64,000 nt of DNA from UBA2784 sp964494625 (GCA_964494625.1 CAZBRT010000001.1:868001-932000); one strand, 5' to 3'; shown: positions 16,818-25,813, counted from the stretch's first letter. A program made the numbers and translations. Notes: generated by a model not told the origin, from the letters alone.

Positions 16818-16852
16818 TTGCGGGCGCGGCCTAATTCCGGCACGCCCACTGT

Positions 16853-16950
16853 GCGTCCTTCGATAAGAACTCAGGATGAGGCAGTCTGTGGGGTGCATCT
16901 GTGCAGGCCACTTGCCTCCTCATGGTGGTGAGCCTTCGTCGAACCACGCA
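16853..16950. repeat. Dispersed inverted-arm intergenic element, copy 1
   Basis: The left arm (complement of 16853-16882) and the right arm near 16918-16950 share the frame CCTCAT..TGAG..TCGAA..ACGCA and face each other. The right 23 bases (16928-16950) are identical to 20023-20045 in copy 2. Elements of this type, with CCTTCGA and CTCAGGATGAGG arms, are scattered in many alphaproteobacterial genomes. It lies between the RraB-like gene and the sigma-factor gene. No transposase is present; it looks like a miniature palindromic repeat. Confidence 0.65.
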
Positions 16951-17014
16951 TTGAGTGAGTGCAACACACAACTCATTCCGCATTCCAGACGTGAGCAATG
17001 ATGCGCCGTCGCCA

Positions 17015-17905
17015 CTACCCCACCCGTTTCAGCTTGTCGGGATTGCGCACGATATAGATGCGCGCGATGCGGCCGTCATCGGCGAGTTCAAGGCTGATCG
17101 TGCTGTCCAGGGTGCCATCCTCGCGCAAAATCAGTGAGGGCAGGCCGTTCACCATTGCTGCAGCAAAGGAGAGCGGCGCATCACCCCGCTTGCGCGCGAT
17201 GCCAAGCAGAAAGCGGGCGATCTTGTCATCGCCATAGATGGGGTTGAGGGCTGCTGCGCGCTTGCCGCCGCCGTCGCTAAGCAGCACGGCATCGGGCGCA
17301 AGGTGCCTTTTGACCGCTTCGGTATCGCCATTGGCCGCCGCGGTAAGGATCGCCTCGAACAGGGCGCGATGGGCCTTTTCATCGACAGCAAAGCGCGGGC
17401 GTGCCTCTGCCACATGCGCGCGGGCGCGCTCGATGATCTTGCGGCAGGCAGCCTCGCTTTTTCCCAGGAGGTTTGCGATCTCGCCATAATCCGCATCAAA
17501 CGCTTCGCGCAAAAGGAAGGCCGCGCGTTCATCCGGCGAAAGCCGCTCCAGCACCAGAAAGAGCGCAACCGAAAGATCGTCGGCACGGGCAAGGCGCTCA
17601 TCCGCGCCGATGGCAGACCAGGGCTCAGCCTCCGGCGTCACCGGTTCAGGCAGAAAGGGACCGACATAGATTTCGCGCTTGCGGCGCGCACTGCGCAATT
17701 CGTCGATGGCCAGACGCGCGGTCACTTTGGCAAGCCATGCAGCCGGGTCCGCTATCGTGTCGGTGGGTGTCGCCTGCCATTTGAACCAGGCGTTCTGCAC
17801 GATGTCCTCGGCGGCGCCCACATCCCCCAGCATGCGATAGGCAAGCCGCATCAGGCGCGGGCGCGCCGCCTCGAAAGCACCAGTTTGCGGATCAGGCGAT
17901 GGCAT
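17015..17905 (-). CDS. sigJ: ECF41-group RNA polymerase sigma factor (SigJ-like)
   Basis: 296 residues with sigma-2 and sigma-4 domains (residues 10-75 and 108-165) joined to a C-terminal SnoaL-like domain. The three signatures of ECF41 are all visible: FLPEPV in the linker (84-89), DGGGK (211-215) and NPDKL (288-292). In this group the C-terminal domain takes the place of an anti-sigma factor and controls the protein. ECF41 genes are normally joined to carboxymuconolactone-decarboxylase or oxidoreductase genes, which is exactly the neighbour here. It is the last gene of a three-gene operon, 16 bases after the CMD gene. The signal sensed is unknown. Confidence 0.95.
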   Translation of the reverse strand: MPSPDPQTGAFEAARPRLMRLAYRMLGDVGAAEDIVQNAWFKWQATPTDTIADPAAWLAKVTARLAIDELRSARRKREIYVGPFLPEPVTPEAEPWSAIGADERLARADDLSVALFLVLERLSPDERAAFLLREAFDADYGEIANLLGKSEAACRKIIERARAHVAEARPRFAVDEKAHRALFEAILTAAANGDTEAVKRHLAPDAVLLSDGGGKRAAALNPIYGDDKIARFLLGIARKRGDAPLSFAAAMVNGLPSLILREDGTLDSTISLELADDGRIARIYIVRNPDKLKRVG

Positions 17906-17921
17906 ACGCGAGGCTCTTTCC

Positions 17922-18461
17922 TCAGGCGGCGCGGGGAAGTGGCGTGCCCGTTTCCACCTTTACCAGATCGCAGCTGACTGCGTGACCCATGGCGCGCTTC
18001 ATCGCGGGATAGACGCGGGCAAAGGCAACCGCACAGGCAAGATCCACCATGCCCTTTTCGCCCCAAGCGGCGATCACTTCATGGCGAATGGTTTCCAGGG
18101 CCGCACTGTTCATCACAATCGCCTGACCAAAGCGGAAGCCAAGCGAAACCGGCGCGGGCAATCGATCAAGGCGGCCATCCATCATGGCCCGAATGTCGCT
18201 GGCAGCGACGCCGTGCTTCAGCGCCATGTTGACGACAATCTGTACGCAGGAGCCGCAATCATCGTGGAGCGTTGATGCAAGATGTGCAGCCATGACGGCA
18301 TGCATGGGCGCCTTTTCGCGGTGCATGCCGAAAGCGCGCGCCCTTGCCATCTTCCAGAAGGCGCGTGGCGCAATGCGATGGAGGTCGCGCAGATAGTCAA
18401 GGCTCACGCGGAAATCACGCTCACTACGGGCAATGAAATGAAGGGCAATGCGTCGCAGCAT
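17922..18461 (-). CDS. Carboxymuconolactone-decarboxylase (AhpD-like) family protein
   Basis: 179 residues. A helical AhpD-type core with the redox motif DDCGSCVQIVV, i.e. Cys-x-x-Cys, then a helix of conserved residues. AhpD-type proteins reduce peroxidase partners or act as alkylhydroperoxidases, and this is the commonest target gene of ECF41 sigma factors. It lies 4 bases after the membrane-protein gene and 16 before the sigma-factor gene. The start MLRRIALHF is preferred over an ATG 14 codons upstream that overlaps the preceding gene. Substrate unknown. Confidence 0.85.
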   Translation of the reverse strand: MLRRIALHFIARSERDFRVSLDYLRDLHRIAPRAFWKMARARAFGMHREKAPMHAVMAAHLASTLHDDCGSCVQIVVNMALKHGVAASDIRAMMDGRLDRLPAPVSLGFRFGQAIVMNSAALETIRHEVIAAWGEKGMVDLACAVAFARVYPAMKRAMGHAVSCDLVKVETGTPLPRAA

Positions 18462-18465
18462 GTCG

Positions 18466-18870
18466 TCAGGCCTCCTTGGGCCGGTTGATCCAGATGAGGG
18501 CAAGCAGAAGGGTGATGGCGGCGGGCAGATAGATGCCGATGAACTCGCCGGCGATTGCCGCTACCCCATGCGCGCCATGGCCGACCCCATGATCGATCAG
18601 GTGGGTTGCGGCATGGCCTGCACTGAAAATGGCAGAGAGTGCGAGCAGAAGCGCGTCCTTGCGCCTGATGCCGAACCACATCGCCAGCGAGGCCGCGAGA
18701 TAGGCCAAGCCAATGTCGCGGATGAAATGGACGTTCAGGGGGCCGGTCTCGGCGACCCCGGGCGTCTCGGCGTACCAAAATGACGGCAGCGTCAGCATGA
18801 CAAGGCCGTTCGCCAGCCCCAAAATGGCCAGGGCAAGGCCCGAAAGGGCAATGATCCGAACAGGTTGCAT
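18466..18870 (-). CDS. Small four-helix membrane protein in ECF41 operon
   Basis: 134 residues with about four membrane segments (ALSGLALAILGLANGLVML; IGLAYLAASLAMWFG; ALLLALSAIFSAGHAATHLI; FIGIYLPAAITLLLALIW), a His-rich loop (HLIDHGVGHGAHG), and a short basic end. It resembles unannotated integral-membrane partners of ECF41 loci; no function is known. It is the first gene of the operon and is placed directly after the predicted ECF41 promoter, so it should be a target of the sigma factor. Confidence 0.8.
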   Translation of the reverse strand: MQPVRIIALSGLALAILGLANGLVMLTLPSFWYAETPGVAETGPLNVHFIRDIGLAYLAASLAMWFGIRRKDALLLALSAIFSAGHAATHLIDHGVGHGAHGVAAIAGEFIGIYLPAAITLLLALIWINRPKEA

Positions 18871-18931
18871 GAAACTTGCTCTCCCGTTACAGGGGGCACG
18901 CCGCTTTGCCTTTGGCCCCTATTGGCGATAA

Positions 18932-18958
18932 GACGATTATCCCCCCGATTTTGTGACA
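18932..18958 (-). promoter_or_regulatory. ECF41-type promoter TGTCACA-N16-CGTC
   Basis: On the minus strand TGTCACA (18958-18952) is followed by exactly 16 bases and CGTC (18935-18932). This is the published ECF41 target motif and spacing, as I recall it. It precedes the first gene of the operon that ends with the sigma factor, so the operon should be autoregulated, with a leader of roughly 55 bases. The -35 lies 8 bases from the divergent accA start, so the two promoters overlap closely. Confidence 0.85.
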
Positions 18959-18965
18959 GGTAGCC

Positions 18966-19925
18966 ATGAACGCCTATCTCGAATTTGAGAAACCGGTTGC
19001 CGAACTCGATGGCAAGATCGAGGAGCTGCGGCGGCTGGCGGCGGATGATGCGACCGTCAATGTCGCAGACGAGATCCAGCGGCTGGAAGGAAAGTCAGCG
19101 CAGGCGCTGCGCGACATCTACACAAAGCTGACCCCGTGGCAGAAGACGCAAGTGGCGCGGCATCCTGCGCGGCCGCATTTCTTCGACTATGTGAAGACGC
19201 TGGTCGATGAATTCACGCCGCTGGCCGGCGACCGCGGCTTCGGCGATGACAATGCGATTGTCGGCGGGCTTGGCCGCATGCGGGGGCGTCCCGTCGTCGT
19301 GATGGGCCATGAAAAGGGTCACGACACCAAATCGCGCCTCAAGCACAATTTCGGCATGGCGATGCCCGAAGGCTATCGCAAGGCCGTGCGCCTGATGAGC
19401 CTTGCCGAGCAATTCGGACTGCCGGTCGTCTCGCTGGTCGATACGGCAGGCGCGTTTCCGGGCGTGGGTGCGGAGGAGCGCGGCCAGGCTGAAGCCATCG
19501 CGCGTTCGACCGAAAAATGCCTGTCGCTTTCGGTGCCGCTTGTCAGCGTCATCATCGGCGAAGGCGGTTCCGGCGGAGCTGTTGCAATTGCAACCGCCAA
19601 CACGGTCCTGATGCTTGAGCACTCCGTCTATTCGGTCATCTCGCCCGAGGCGTGCTCGTCCATCCTTTGGCGCAGCCCGGACAAGGCGCAGGACGCCGCC
19701 AACGCGATGAAGGTGACGGCGCAGGATTTGCTGGCGCTCAAAGTGATCGACGGGATCATTCCCGAGCCTCTGGGCGGCGCACACCGCGATCCCGTGAAAA
19801 TGATCCATGAAACGGGGACGGCCATCGACATCGCGCTCAAGATGCTCTCGGGCCGCGATGGTGCTGCGCTCAAGCGCGAGCGGCGGGAAAAGTTCCTCGC
19901 CATCGGCCGCACATTGGCGGCGTGA
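18966..19925 (+). CDS. accA: Acetyl-CoA carboxylase carboxyltransferase subunit alpha
   Basis: 319 residues, the standard size. Forms the carboxyltransferase with AccD and makes malonyl-CoA for fatty-acid synthesis. Core sequences present: YLEFEKPVAELDGKIEELR at the start, GRPVVVMGHEKGHDTKSRL, LVDTAGAFPGVGAEERGQAEAIA and GEGGSGGAVAI, the oxyanion loops of the crotonase fold. A separate gene from the lyase and xerD region on the same strand. Its start is 8 bases from the ECF41 promoter that fires the other way. Confidence 0.97.
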   Translation: MNAYLEFEKPVAELDGKIEELRRLAADDATVNVADEIQRLEGKSAQALRDIYTKLTPWQKTQVARHPARPHFFDYVKTLVDEFTPLAGDRGFGDDNAIVGGLGRMRGRPVVVMGHEKGHDTKSRLKHNFGMAMPEGYRKAVRLMSLAEQFGLPVVSLVDTAGAFPGVGAEERGQAEAIARSTEKCLSLSVPLVSVIIGEGGSGGAVAIATANTVLMLEHSVYSVISPEACSSILWRSPDKAQDAANAMKVTAQDLLALKVIDGIIPEPLGGAHRDPVKMIHETGTAIDIALKMLSGRDGAALKRERREKFLAIGRTLAA

Positions 19926-19936
19926 CGGGAAGCGGT

Positions 19937-20045
19937 GCGCCCTTCGACTGCATTGCTTCGCAATGCGCTCAGGGTGAGGAGAGTGGTGGACTGCATCGAT
20001 GCAATTCGCTGCCTCCCTCATGGTGAGCCTTCGTCGAACCACGCA
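19937..20045. repeat. Dispersed inverted-arm intergenic element, copy 2
   Basis: Second copy of the element at 16853-16950, lying between accA and the epoxide hydrolase gene. It starts CCCTTCGACTGC and ends with the shared 23 bases at 20023-20045. The right arm CCTCATGGTGAGCC...CGAACCACGCA (20016-20045) is in inverted relation to the left arm, which contains an extra stem (GCATTGCTTCGCAATGC) within. Two copies about 3 kb apart in neighbouring intergenic gaps; likely a mobile palindromic repeat. Confidence 0.65.
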
Positions 20046-20086
20046 GTGCGTTGATGCGAATGTCCCTATTGAAGGCGCACGCCGCA

Positions 20087-21256
20087 TCAAAAACCGATGT
20101 CGTTGGCGAAACCGGAGATTTCGGGGATGAGCAGATCCGGTTTTTCCAGCATGGCGAAATGACCGCCTGAGGGCATGTCACGCCAGCGCACCACATTCAT
20201 GTGACGCTCGACGAAACTGCGCGGCGGCCAGGGCAGGAATTCCTTGGGAAAACTCGCGACACCGACCGGTTGGGTGATGCGGGCGTCCGGCGGCAACGGC
20301 TCGGTGCCGAAATCGAGGAAATAGCCGGGATAATACCAAAGCGCGCTCGTGAAGGCGCGGTTGACGAGATAGGTCATCACATTGGTGATGAGCTGGTCCA
20401 TCGTGAAGGATGCTTCAATGCCGCCTTCGCCGATATCGCTCCACGCATGGAACTTGTCGATGATCCAGCTTGCGGCGCCCATCGGGCTGTCTTCCATACC
20501 AAAGGCAAGGGTGAGCGGTGAGCCGACATGAACCTTGAAATAGGCATTGCTCGCCTCGAAGGCTGCCGCAAAACGCTGGGACCACGCCTTCTCCGCGTCG
20601 CCCTCGGGCTGCACAGTGAAATTGCGCCAGAAGAAGAAATTGAAATGCGCGCCCGCGCATTCCGGCGCCTCATAGGCAAGCCATCCAGACAGCAGGCTTC
20701 CCCAATCGCCGCCCTGCGCGATATAGCGTTCGTAGCCCAGCACATCGCGCATGAGCCTGGCCATCAGCCACGCCATCTTTCGCGGCGATGTGGGGCTGGT
20801 ATTCGGCGAAGAAAAGCCGAATCCGGGCAGCGACGGCACGATCACATCAAAGCCGTCTTCCGCTTTGCCGCCAAATCGCTCGGGGTGGGCGAGGCGTTCA
20901 ACGGCATGCATGAACTCGACATGCGAGCCGGGCCAGCCATGAAGCAGCAGAAGCGGTCGGGGTCGGGTGCTTGATCCCTTCTCGTGCACGAAATGGATCG
21001 TGTGATCGTCGATCTCTGCCGTGAACTGGGGAAAGCGGTTGAGGGCGGCTTCCTGCTTGCGCCAGTCATAGGCATCAAGCCAGTACGCGCGCAGCTTCAG
21101 CATGAAGGCGTGGCTTGCACCCAATTGCCACGACGAGGCAAGCGGGGCAGGCGGAGCGGGCGGCAGATGCGCATTCAAAAGCCGCGTGCGGATGTCTGCC
21201 AGCACGGCGTCCGGCACATTGATGCGAAAGGGTTTTGTGACGAGCTTTGACATCAT
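20087..21256 (-). CDS. Epoxide hydrolase (alpha/beta hydrolase with EHN domain)
   Basis: 389 residues from the ATG at 21256; its A overlaps the final base of the upstream TGA (TGATG). An N-terminal EHN region is followed by an alpha/beta hydrolase core: oxyanion HGWPG (about 106-110), nucleophile Asp in GGDWGS (about residue 184), and a cap rich in Trp. The Asp (not Ser) nucleophile points to an epoxide hydrolase that opens epoxides to diols; the natural substrate is unknown. It is translationally coupled to the gamma-glutamyltransferase gene. Confidence 0.88.
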   Translation of the reverse strand: MMSKLVTKPFRINVPDAVLADIRTRLLNAHLPPAPPAPLASSWQLGASHAFMLKLRAYWLDAYDWRKQEAALNRFPQFTAEIDDHTIHFVHEKGSSTRPRPLLLLHGWPGSHVEFMHAVERLAHPERFGGKAEDGFDVIVPSLPGFGFSSPNTSPTSPRKMAWLMARLMRDVLGYERYIAQGGDWGSLLSGWLAYEAPECAGAHFNFFFWRNFTVQPEGDAEKAWSQRFAAAFEASNAYFKVHVGSPLTLAFGMEDSPMGAASWIIDKFHAWSDIGEGGIEASFTMDQLITNVMTYLVNRAFTSALWYYPGYFLDFGTEPLPPDARITQPVGVASFPKEFLPWPPRSFVERHMNVVRWRDMPSGGHFAMLEKPDLLIPEISGFANDIGF

Positions 21257-22974
21257 CAATGTTCCATCGGGAGGGCAATGGCTGCGCCTTCGCGGCGCGG
21301 ATCGGCGCCACCCGTCAAGCGGGCGGGTTCAATGGCGATCACATGAAGGCCGCTTGTCAGGCGACCCAACTGCGCGCGATGACCCATGGCCTCAAGCGCG
21401 GGTTTCATCTCTGCCAGAACGGTTCCGTCTTCGAGCGTGATGGCAAAGTCACCGCCATTATGGTGCGGCAGGCTGACGGCTTCCTGCGGCGGCAATCCGC
21501 CGTCAAGCATCGCGACCAGCGTTTGGGCGACATAGCCGATGATCTGGCTGCCACCCGGCGATCCCAACGCCAGAACGGGTTTGCCCGCATCGTCAAAGAC
21601 GATCGCAGGCGACATGGAACTGCGCGGGCGTTTTCCCGCTGCGGGCGCATTGGCAACCGGCAGGCCGCCATTTTCCGGAGCAAACGAAAAGTCGGTCAGC
21701 TCGTTGTTGAGGAGAAAGCCCGCCGCCATCACCTGCGCGCCGAACGGTCCCTCGATGGTGGTCGTCATCGCGACGATGTTGCCATACGCGTCCACGATGG
21801 TGAAATGGCTGGTGCCGTTTTCGGATGGCCGCACATGGGCGCCGAAGGGCAGCGGCGCGCCAAGCGGATCACCGGGCGTTGCATTCGCAATCGCTGTTGC
21901 TTCACTGATAAGCGCACTGCGGGCAGCAAGATAGGCGCGATCCGTAAGTGCCGCGACAGGCACATCAATCACATCGGGATCGCCGATCCAGATGGCCCGG
22001 TCGGCATAGGCAAGGCGTGTCGCCTCGCTCAGGCGATGAACGAACGACAATGTACCGGGTTGAAGCTCCTCAGGCGGAAAGCGTTCCAGCATGCCGAGAA
22101 TCTGGATGAGCGCGACGCCACCCGATGAGGGTGGCCCCATGCTGCACAAGAGGTGGATGCGATAGGCACCGCAGACCGGATCGCGCGCGACAGGGCGATA
22201 GGCGGCAAGATCCTCGTGCGTGATCGTCGCGGGCAAGGGCGCGCTGGCGGCGGCTGCAATGATCGCATCGGCGATGGGGCCCTCGTAGAACGCGCGCGGA
22301 TCGCCCGCGATGGCTTCCAGCGTCTGCGCATAGGCTTCGTTCACGCGCACTGCACCCGCGGCCAAGGGCGCACCATCCGGCCAGAAATAGGCGGCAGTCG
22401 CGGGTACATTCTGCAATGACGGGAACGCCTTGATGGAAGCAGCGAGCCTTGGGCTCACCACAAAACCGTCGCGTGAAGCGCTGACCGCACTGCCGAAAAG
22501 ACTGTTCCAGGGTGCAGCGCCATGGCGCGCATGGGCCATGGCCAGCATGGCGACAGCGCCCGGAATGCCGATCACTTTCCCAGACGGGATGAAATTGCGC
22601 AGGGAAAGCGGTGTGCCCGTCGATGACAGGAACATGTCCGGTGTGGCGGAGGCGGGCGCTTCCTCGCGGCCGTCATAGGTAAAGAGCTTTTCCGCACCCG
22701 CATCCCAGTAGAGCAGGAACGCGCCGCCGCCGAGGCCGGATGATTGCGGCTCAACCAGCCCCAGCATCGCCTGCACCGCGACGGCGGCGTCCATCGCGTT
22801 GCCGCCGTTGCGCAGAACGTCGAGGCCTGCCTCAACCGCGCGGGGATCAGCCGCCGCCACCATGGCGCCGTGCGCGCGAAGGTTTGGGCGCGTCGCGTCG
22901 TCAAACGCGTCGCAACCGACGAGGGGGCCAATAAGGGCGAGGATGGGCAGGCAAAGAAAGAGGCGGCGCATCAT
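21256..22974 (-). CDS. ggt: Gamma-glutamyltransferase, lipoprotein form
   Basis: 572 residues with an N-terminal lipobox (LVGC, Cys21), so it is a lipid-anchored periplasmic enzyme. The N-terminal nucleophile hydrolase fold is intact: GGNAMDAAVAVQAMLGLVEPQSSGLGGGAFLLYWD in the large subunit, GTSHFTIVDAYGN where autocleavage before Thr (about 388) should give the catalytic N-terminus, and SPGGSQIIGYV in the small subunit. It hydrolyses or transfers gamma-glutamyl groups of glutathione and its conjugates. Coupled to the downstream epoxide hydrolase gene. Confidence 0.92.
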   Translation of the reverse strand: MMRRLFLCLPILALIGPLVGCDAFDDATRPNLRAHGAMVAAADPRAVEAGLDVLRNGGNAMDAAVAVQAMLGLVEPQSSGLGGGAFLLYWDAGAEKLFTYDGREEAPASATPDMFLSSTGTPLSLRNFIPSGKVIGIPGAVAMLAMAHARHGAAPWNSLFGSAVSASRDGFVVSPRLAASIKAFPSLQNVPATAAYFWPDGAPLAAGAVRVNEAYAQTLEAIAGDPRAFYEGPIADAIIAAAASAPLPATITHEDLAAYRPVARDPVCGAYRIHLLCSMGPPSSGGVALIQILGMLERFPPEELQPGTLSFVHRLSEATRLAYADRAIWIGDPDVIDVPVAALTDRAYLAARSALISEATAIANATPGDPLGAPLPFGAHVRPSENGTSHFTIVDAYGNIVAMTTTIEGPFGAQVMAAGFLLNNELTDFSFAPENGGLPVANAPAAGKRPRSSMSPAIVFDDAGKPVLALGSPGGSQIIGYVAQTLVAMLDGGLPPQEAVSLPHHNGGDFAITLEDGTVLAEMKPALEAMGHRAQLGRLTSGLHVIAIEPARLTGGADPRREGAAIALPMEH

Positions 22975-23050
22975 CGCTCTCCGGTCGGGAGCGTTGATGC
23001 TATCCGCCTCGTACGCGTCTTGTCATCCGTGCACGATGCCCGGCGTCACC

Positions 23051-25813
23051 TTATGCCGTGACGACGCCGTGGCAGTGCTTGAACTTCTTGCCTGAGCCGC
23101 AGGGGCAGGGCGAGTTGCGCGGCACCTTGCCCCAGGTCTGGGGATCGGTCGGCGAGGGCGCTACCTGCTTGCCGCCGGCCAGTGGCGCGTTGCGTACTGT
23201 GCCGGCTGCAATGGTGCCGGTGGTCTGGGGGCCGGGGATGGGTTCAACCATCTCGTCTTCGCCGGTCAAGGGATTGATGTGGTGCGCCTGCATCGGCGGC
23301 AAAGGTGTTTCCTCCACCCGCTTGGGCGGCTCCATCTGCACCTTCAGCGTCATCAGCGTGCGCGTCACGTCCTGGCGCAGGCGGTTCAGCATCGCCTGGA
23401 AGAGTTCGAAGGCTTCCGACTTGTACTCGTTCAGCGGGTCGCGCTGGGCGTAACCGCGCAGGCCGACATACTGGCGCAGATGATCGAGGTTCAGAATGTG
23501 CTCGCGCCAAAGATGGTCGATCACCTGCAGGAGGATCGACTTCTCGATCTGGCGCATCACTTCGGAACCGACCTCGGCAGCACGGGCGGCTGCCTTTCCG
23601 TCGGTGAGCTTGAGGATACGCTCGCGCACCTCCTGGTCGGCCATGCCTTCCTCGTGCGCCCATTCGGCGACAGGGGCATCGTGATCGAAGATGCGCTTGA
23701 ACTCGGCTTCCAGACCGGCGACGTCCCACTGTTCGGCGTAGGCGCCCGACGGGATGTGTTTGGCGACAAGCTCCTCCACGACGTGATGGCGCATGCTGGT
23801 AATCGTTTCCGACACATCGTTCTCGCGCATCAGTTCGATGCGCTGCTCGAAGATGGTCTTGCGCTGATCGTTCATCACGTTGTCGAACTTCAAGAGGTTC
23901 TTGCGGATGTCGAAGTTGCGCGCTTCCACCTTCTGCTGCGCTTTCTCCAGCGCCTTGTTGACCCACGGATGAATGATGGCTTCGCCTTTTTCGAGGCCGA
24001 GACGCGAGAGGATCGCATCCATGCGCTCGGACCCGAAAATGCGCATCAGGTCGTCCTGAAGGCTCAGGAAGAATTTTGACGCGCCCGGATCGCCCTGACG
24101 GCCCGAACGGCCGCGCAGCTGATTGTCGATGCGGCGGCTCTCGTGCCGCTCGGTGCCGATGACATAAAGGCCGCCGGCCGCCAGCGCCTTGCGCTTGGCG
24201 TCTGCAATCTCGGCGCGGATTGCGGTGATCTTCATGTCCTTTTCGATGCCGTCGGCCATGCCCTTGGTTTCGGCGGCGATGCGCATGTCCAGATTGCCGC
24301 CCAGCTGGATGTCGGTGCCGCGGCCCGCCATGTTCGTGGCAATCGTGACCGCACCGGGAACGCCGGCCTGGGCGATGATCTGCGCTTCGAACTCGTGATA
24401 GCGCGCATTGAGCACGTTGTGCACGATCTTCTGCTTCTTGAGTTCGCGCGCCAGCTGCTCGGACTTTTCGATGGAGACCGTGCCGACCAGCACCGGCTGG
24501 CCGCGCGCCTGGCATTCCCCGATCAGCTTGATGATCGCTTCCGTCTTTTCCTCGACGCTGCGATAGACTTCGTCGTGATGGTCCTTGCGCGCGACCGGCA
24601 GATTGGTCGGTACTTCGATCACGTCGAGCTTGTAGATGTCGTGGAACTCCGGCGCTTCGGTCAGCGCCGTGCCGGTCATGCCCGCCAGCTTTTCGTAGAG
24701 GCGGAAATAGTTCTGGAACGTGATCGAGGCGAGCGTCACGTTTTCGGGCTGGATTGCGGCGCTCTCTTTGGCCTCAAGTGCCTGATGCAGGCCATCGGAA
24801 TAGCGGCGGCCTTCCATCATGCGGCCGGTGAACTCGTCAATGATGACAACCTTGTTGTCCTTGACGATGTAGTCGCGGTCCTTCTGGAACAGCTTGTGGG
24901 CCTTCAAGCCCTGATTGACATGGTGGACGATGCCGATGTTCTGCGCATCGTAGAGCGAGCCCTCGACCAGAAGGCCAGCCTCGCGCAGGCGGCCCTCGAT
25001 GATCTCGTTGCCGGCCTCGGTCAGGGTGACCTGGCGGTTCTTCTCGTCCAGCTCGAAATGCGTCTCATCGAGTGCGGGGATCAGGGTATCCACAGTGCGG
25101 TAGAGCGCAGACAGGTCCTGCGTCGGACCGGAAATGATGAGCGGCGTGCGCGCCTCGTCGATCAGGATCGAGTCCACTTCGTCAACGATGGCGAAGTGGT
25201 GGCTGCGCTGGACCATGGACGCCAGCGTGTACTTCATGTTGTCGCGCAGATAGTCGAAGCCGTACTCGTTGTTCGTGCCGTAGGTGATGTCGCAGGCATA
25301 TTGCTGGCGGCGCTGGTCATCGTTGAGGCCATGGACGATGCAGCCCGTGGTCATGCCGAGAAAGCCATAGACGCGGCCCATCCAGGCGGCGTCGCGGCGG
25401 GCAAGATAGTCGTTCACCGTCACCACATGCACGCCCTTGCCGGGCAGCGCATTGAGGTAGACGGGGAGCGTTGCGACCAGCGTCTTGCCTTCGCCCGTTT
25501 TCATTTCCGAGATGCGGCCCGAGTGCAGGACCATGCCGCCCAGAAGCTGCATGTCGAAATGGCGCTGGCCGAGGACGCGCAAGGCAGCCTCGCGCACGGC
25601 GGCAAAGGCTTCCTCCAGAAGCTGGTCCAGGGTTTCGCCCTTGGCGAGACGCGCGCGGAATTCTGCGGTCTTGGCGCGCAGCTGGTCGTCGTTCAGCGCC
25701 TTCATGGACGGCTCAAGCGCGTTGATCCGTTCCAAGCGCTTGTACATCGGCTTCAACAGGCGGTCGTTCCCGCTGCCAAAAATGCGCCGGGCAAGACGGC
25801 CAAGACCAAGCAT
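23051..25813 (-). CDS. secA: Preprotein translocase ATPase SecA
   Basis: 920 residues, full length. Drives export through SecYEG. Visible in order: SecA DEAD motor with MKTGEGKT Walker A and DEVDSILIDEARTPLIISGP, the preprotein cross-linking region, the second helicase core with GTVSIEKSEQ and NMAGRGTDIQLGG, the helical scaffold and a C-terminal zinc-binding tail (CPCGSGKKFKHCHG) that contacts SecB and ribosomes. A lone gene transcribed on the minus strand, downstream of the unknown pair's divergent promoter region; the usual parvulin gene that often sits beside secA is absent. Confidence 0.98.
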   Translation of the reverse strand: MLGLGRLARRIFGSGNDRLLKPMYKRLERINALEPSMKALNDDQLRAKTAEFRARLAKGETLDQLLEEAFAAVREAALRVLGQRHFDMQLLGGMVLHSGRISEMKTGEGKTLVATLPVYLNALPGKGVHVVTVNDYLARRDAAWMGRVYGFLGMTTGCIVHGLNDDQRRQQYACDITYGTNNEYGFDYLRDNMKYTLASMVQRSHHFAIVDEVDSILIDEARTPLIISGPTQDLSALYRTVDTLIPALDETHFELDEKNRQVTLTEAGNEIIEGRLREAGLLVEGSLYDAQNIGIVHHVNQGLKAHKLFQKDRDYIVKDNKVVIIDEFTGRMMEGRRYSDGLHQALEAKESAAIQPENVTLASITFQNYFRLYEKLAGMTGTALTEAPEFHDIYKLDVIEVPTNLPVARKDHHDEVYRSVEEKTEAIIKLIGECQARGQPVLVGTVSIEKSEQLARELKKQKIVHNVLNARYHEFEAQIIAQAGVPGAVTIATNMAGRGTDIQLGGNLDMRIAAETKGMADGIEKDMKITAIRAEIADAKRKALAAGGLYVIGTERHESRRIDNQLRGRSGRQGDPGASKFFLSLQDDLMRIFGSERMDAILSRLGLEKGEAIIHPWVNKALEKAQQKVEARNFDIRKNLLKFDNVMNDQRKTIFEQRIELMRENDVSETITSMRHHVVEELVAKHIPSGAYAEQWDVAGLEAEFKRIFDHDAPVAEWAHEEGMADQEVRERILKLTDGKAAARAAEVGSEVMRQIEKSILLQVIDHLWREHILNLDHLRQYVGLRGYAQRDPLNEYKSEAFELFQAMLNRLRQDVTRTLMTLKVQMEPPKRVEETPLPPMQAHHINPLTGEDEMVEPIPGPQTTGTIAAGTVRNAPLAGGKQVAPSPTDPQTWGKVPRNSPCPCGSGKKFKHCHGVVTA

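Noticed and set aside
23244..24515. 423-codon frame inside secA on the same strand in another frame
   Set aside because: Arg/His-rich out-of-frame translation of secA with no recognisable motif.
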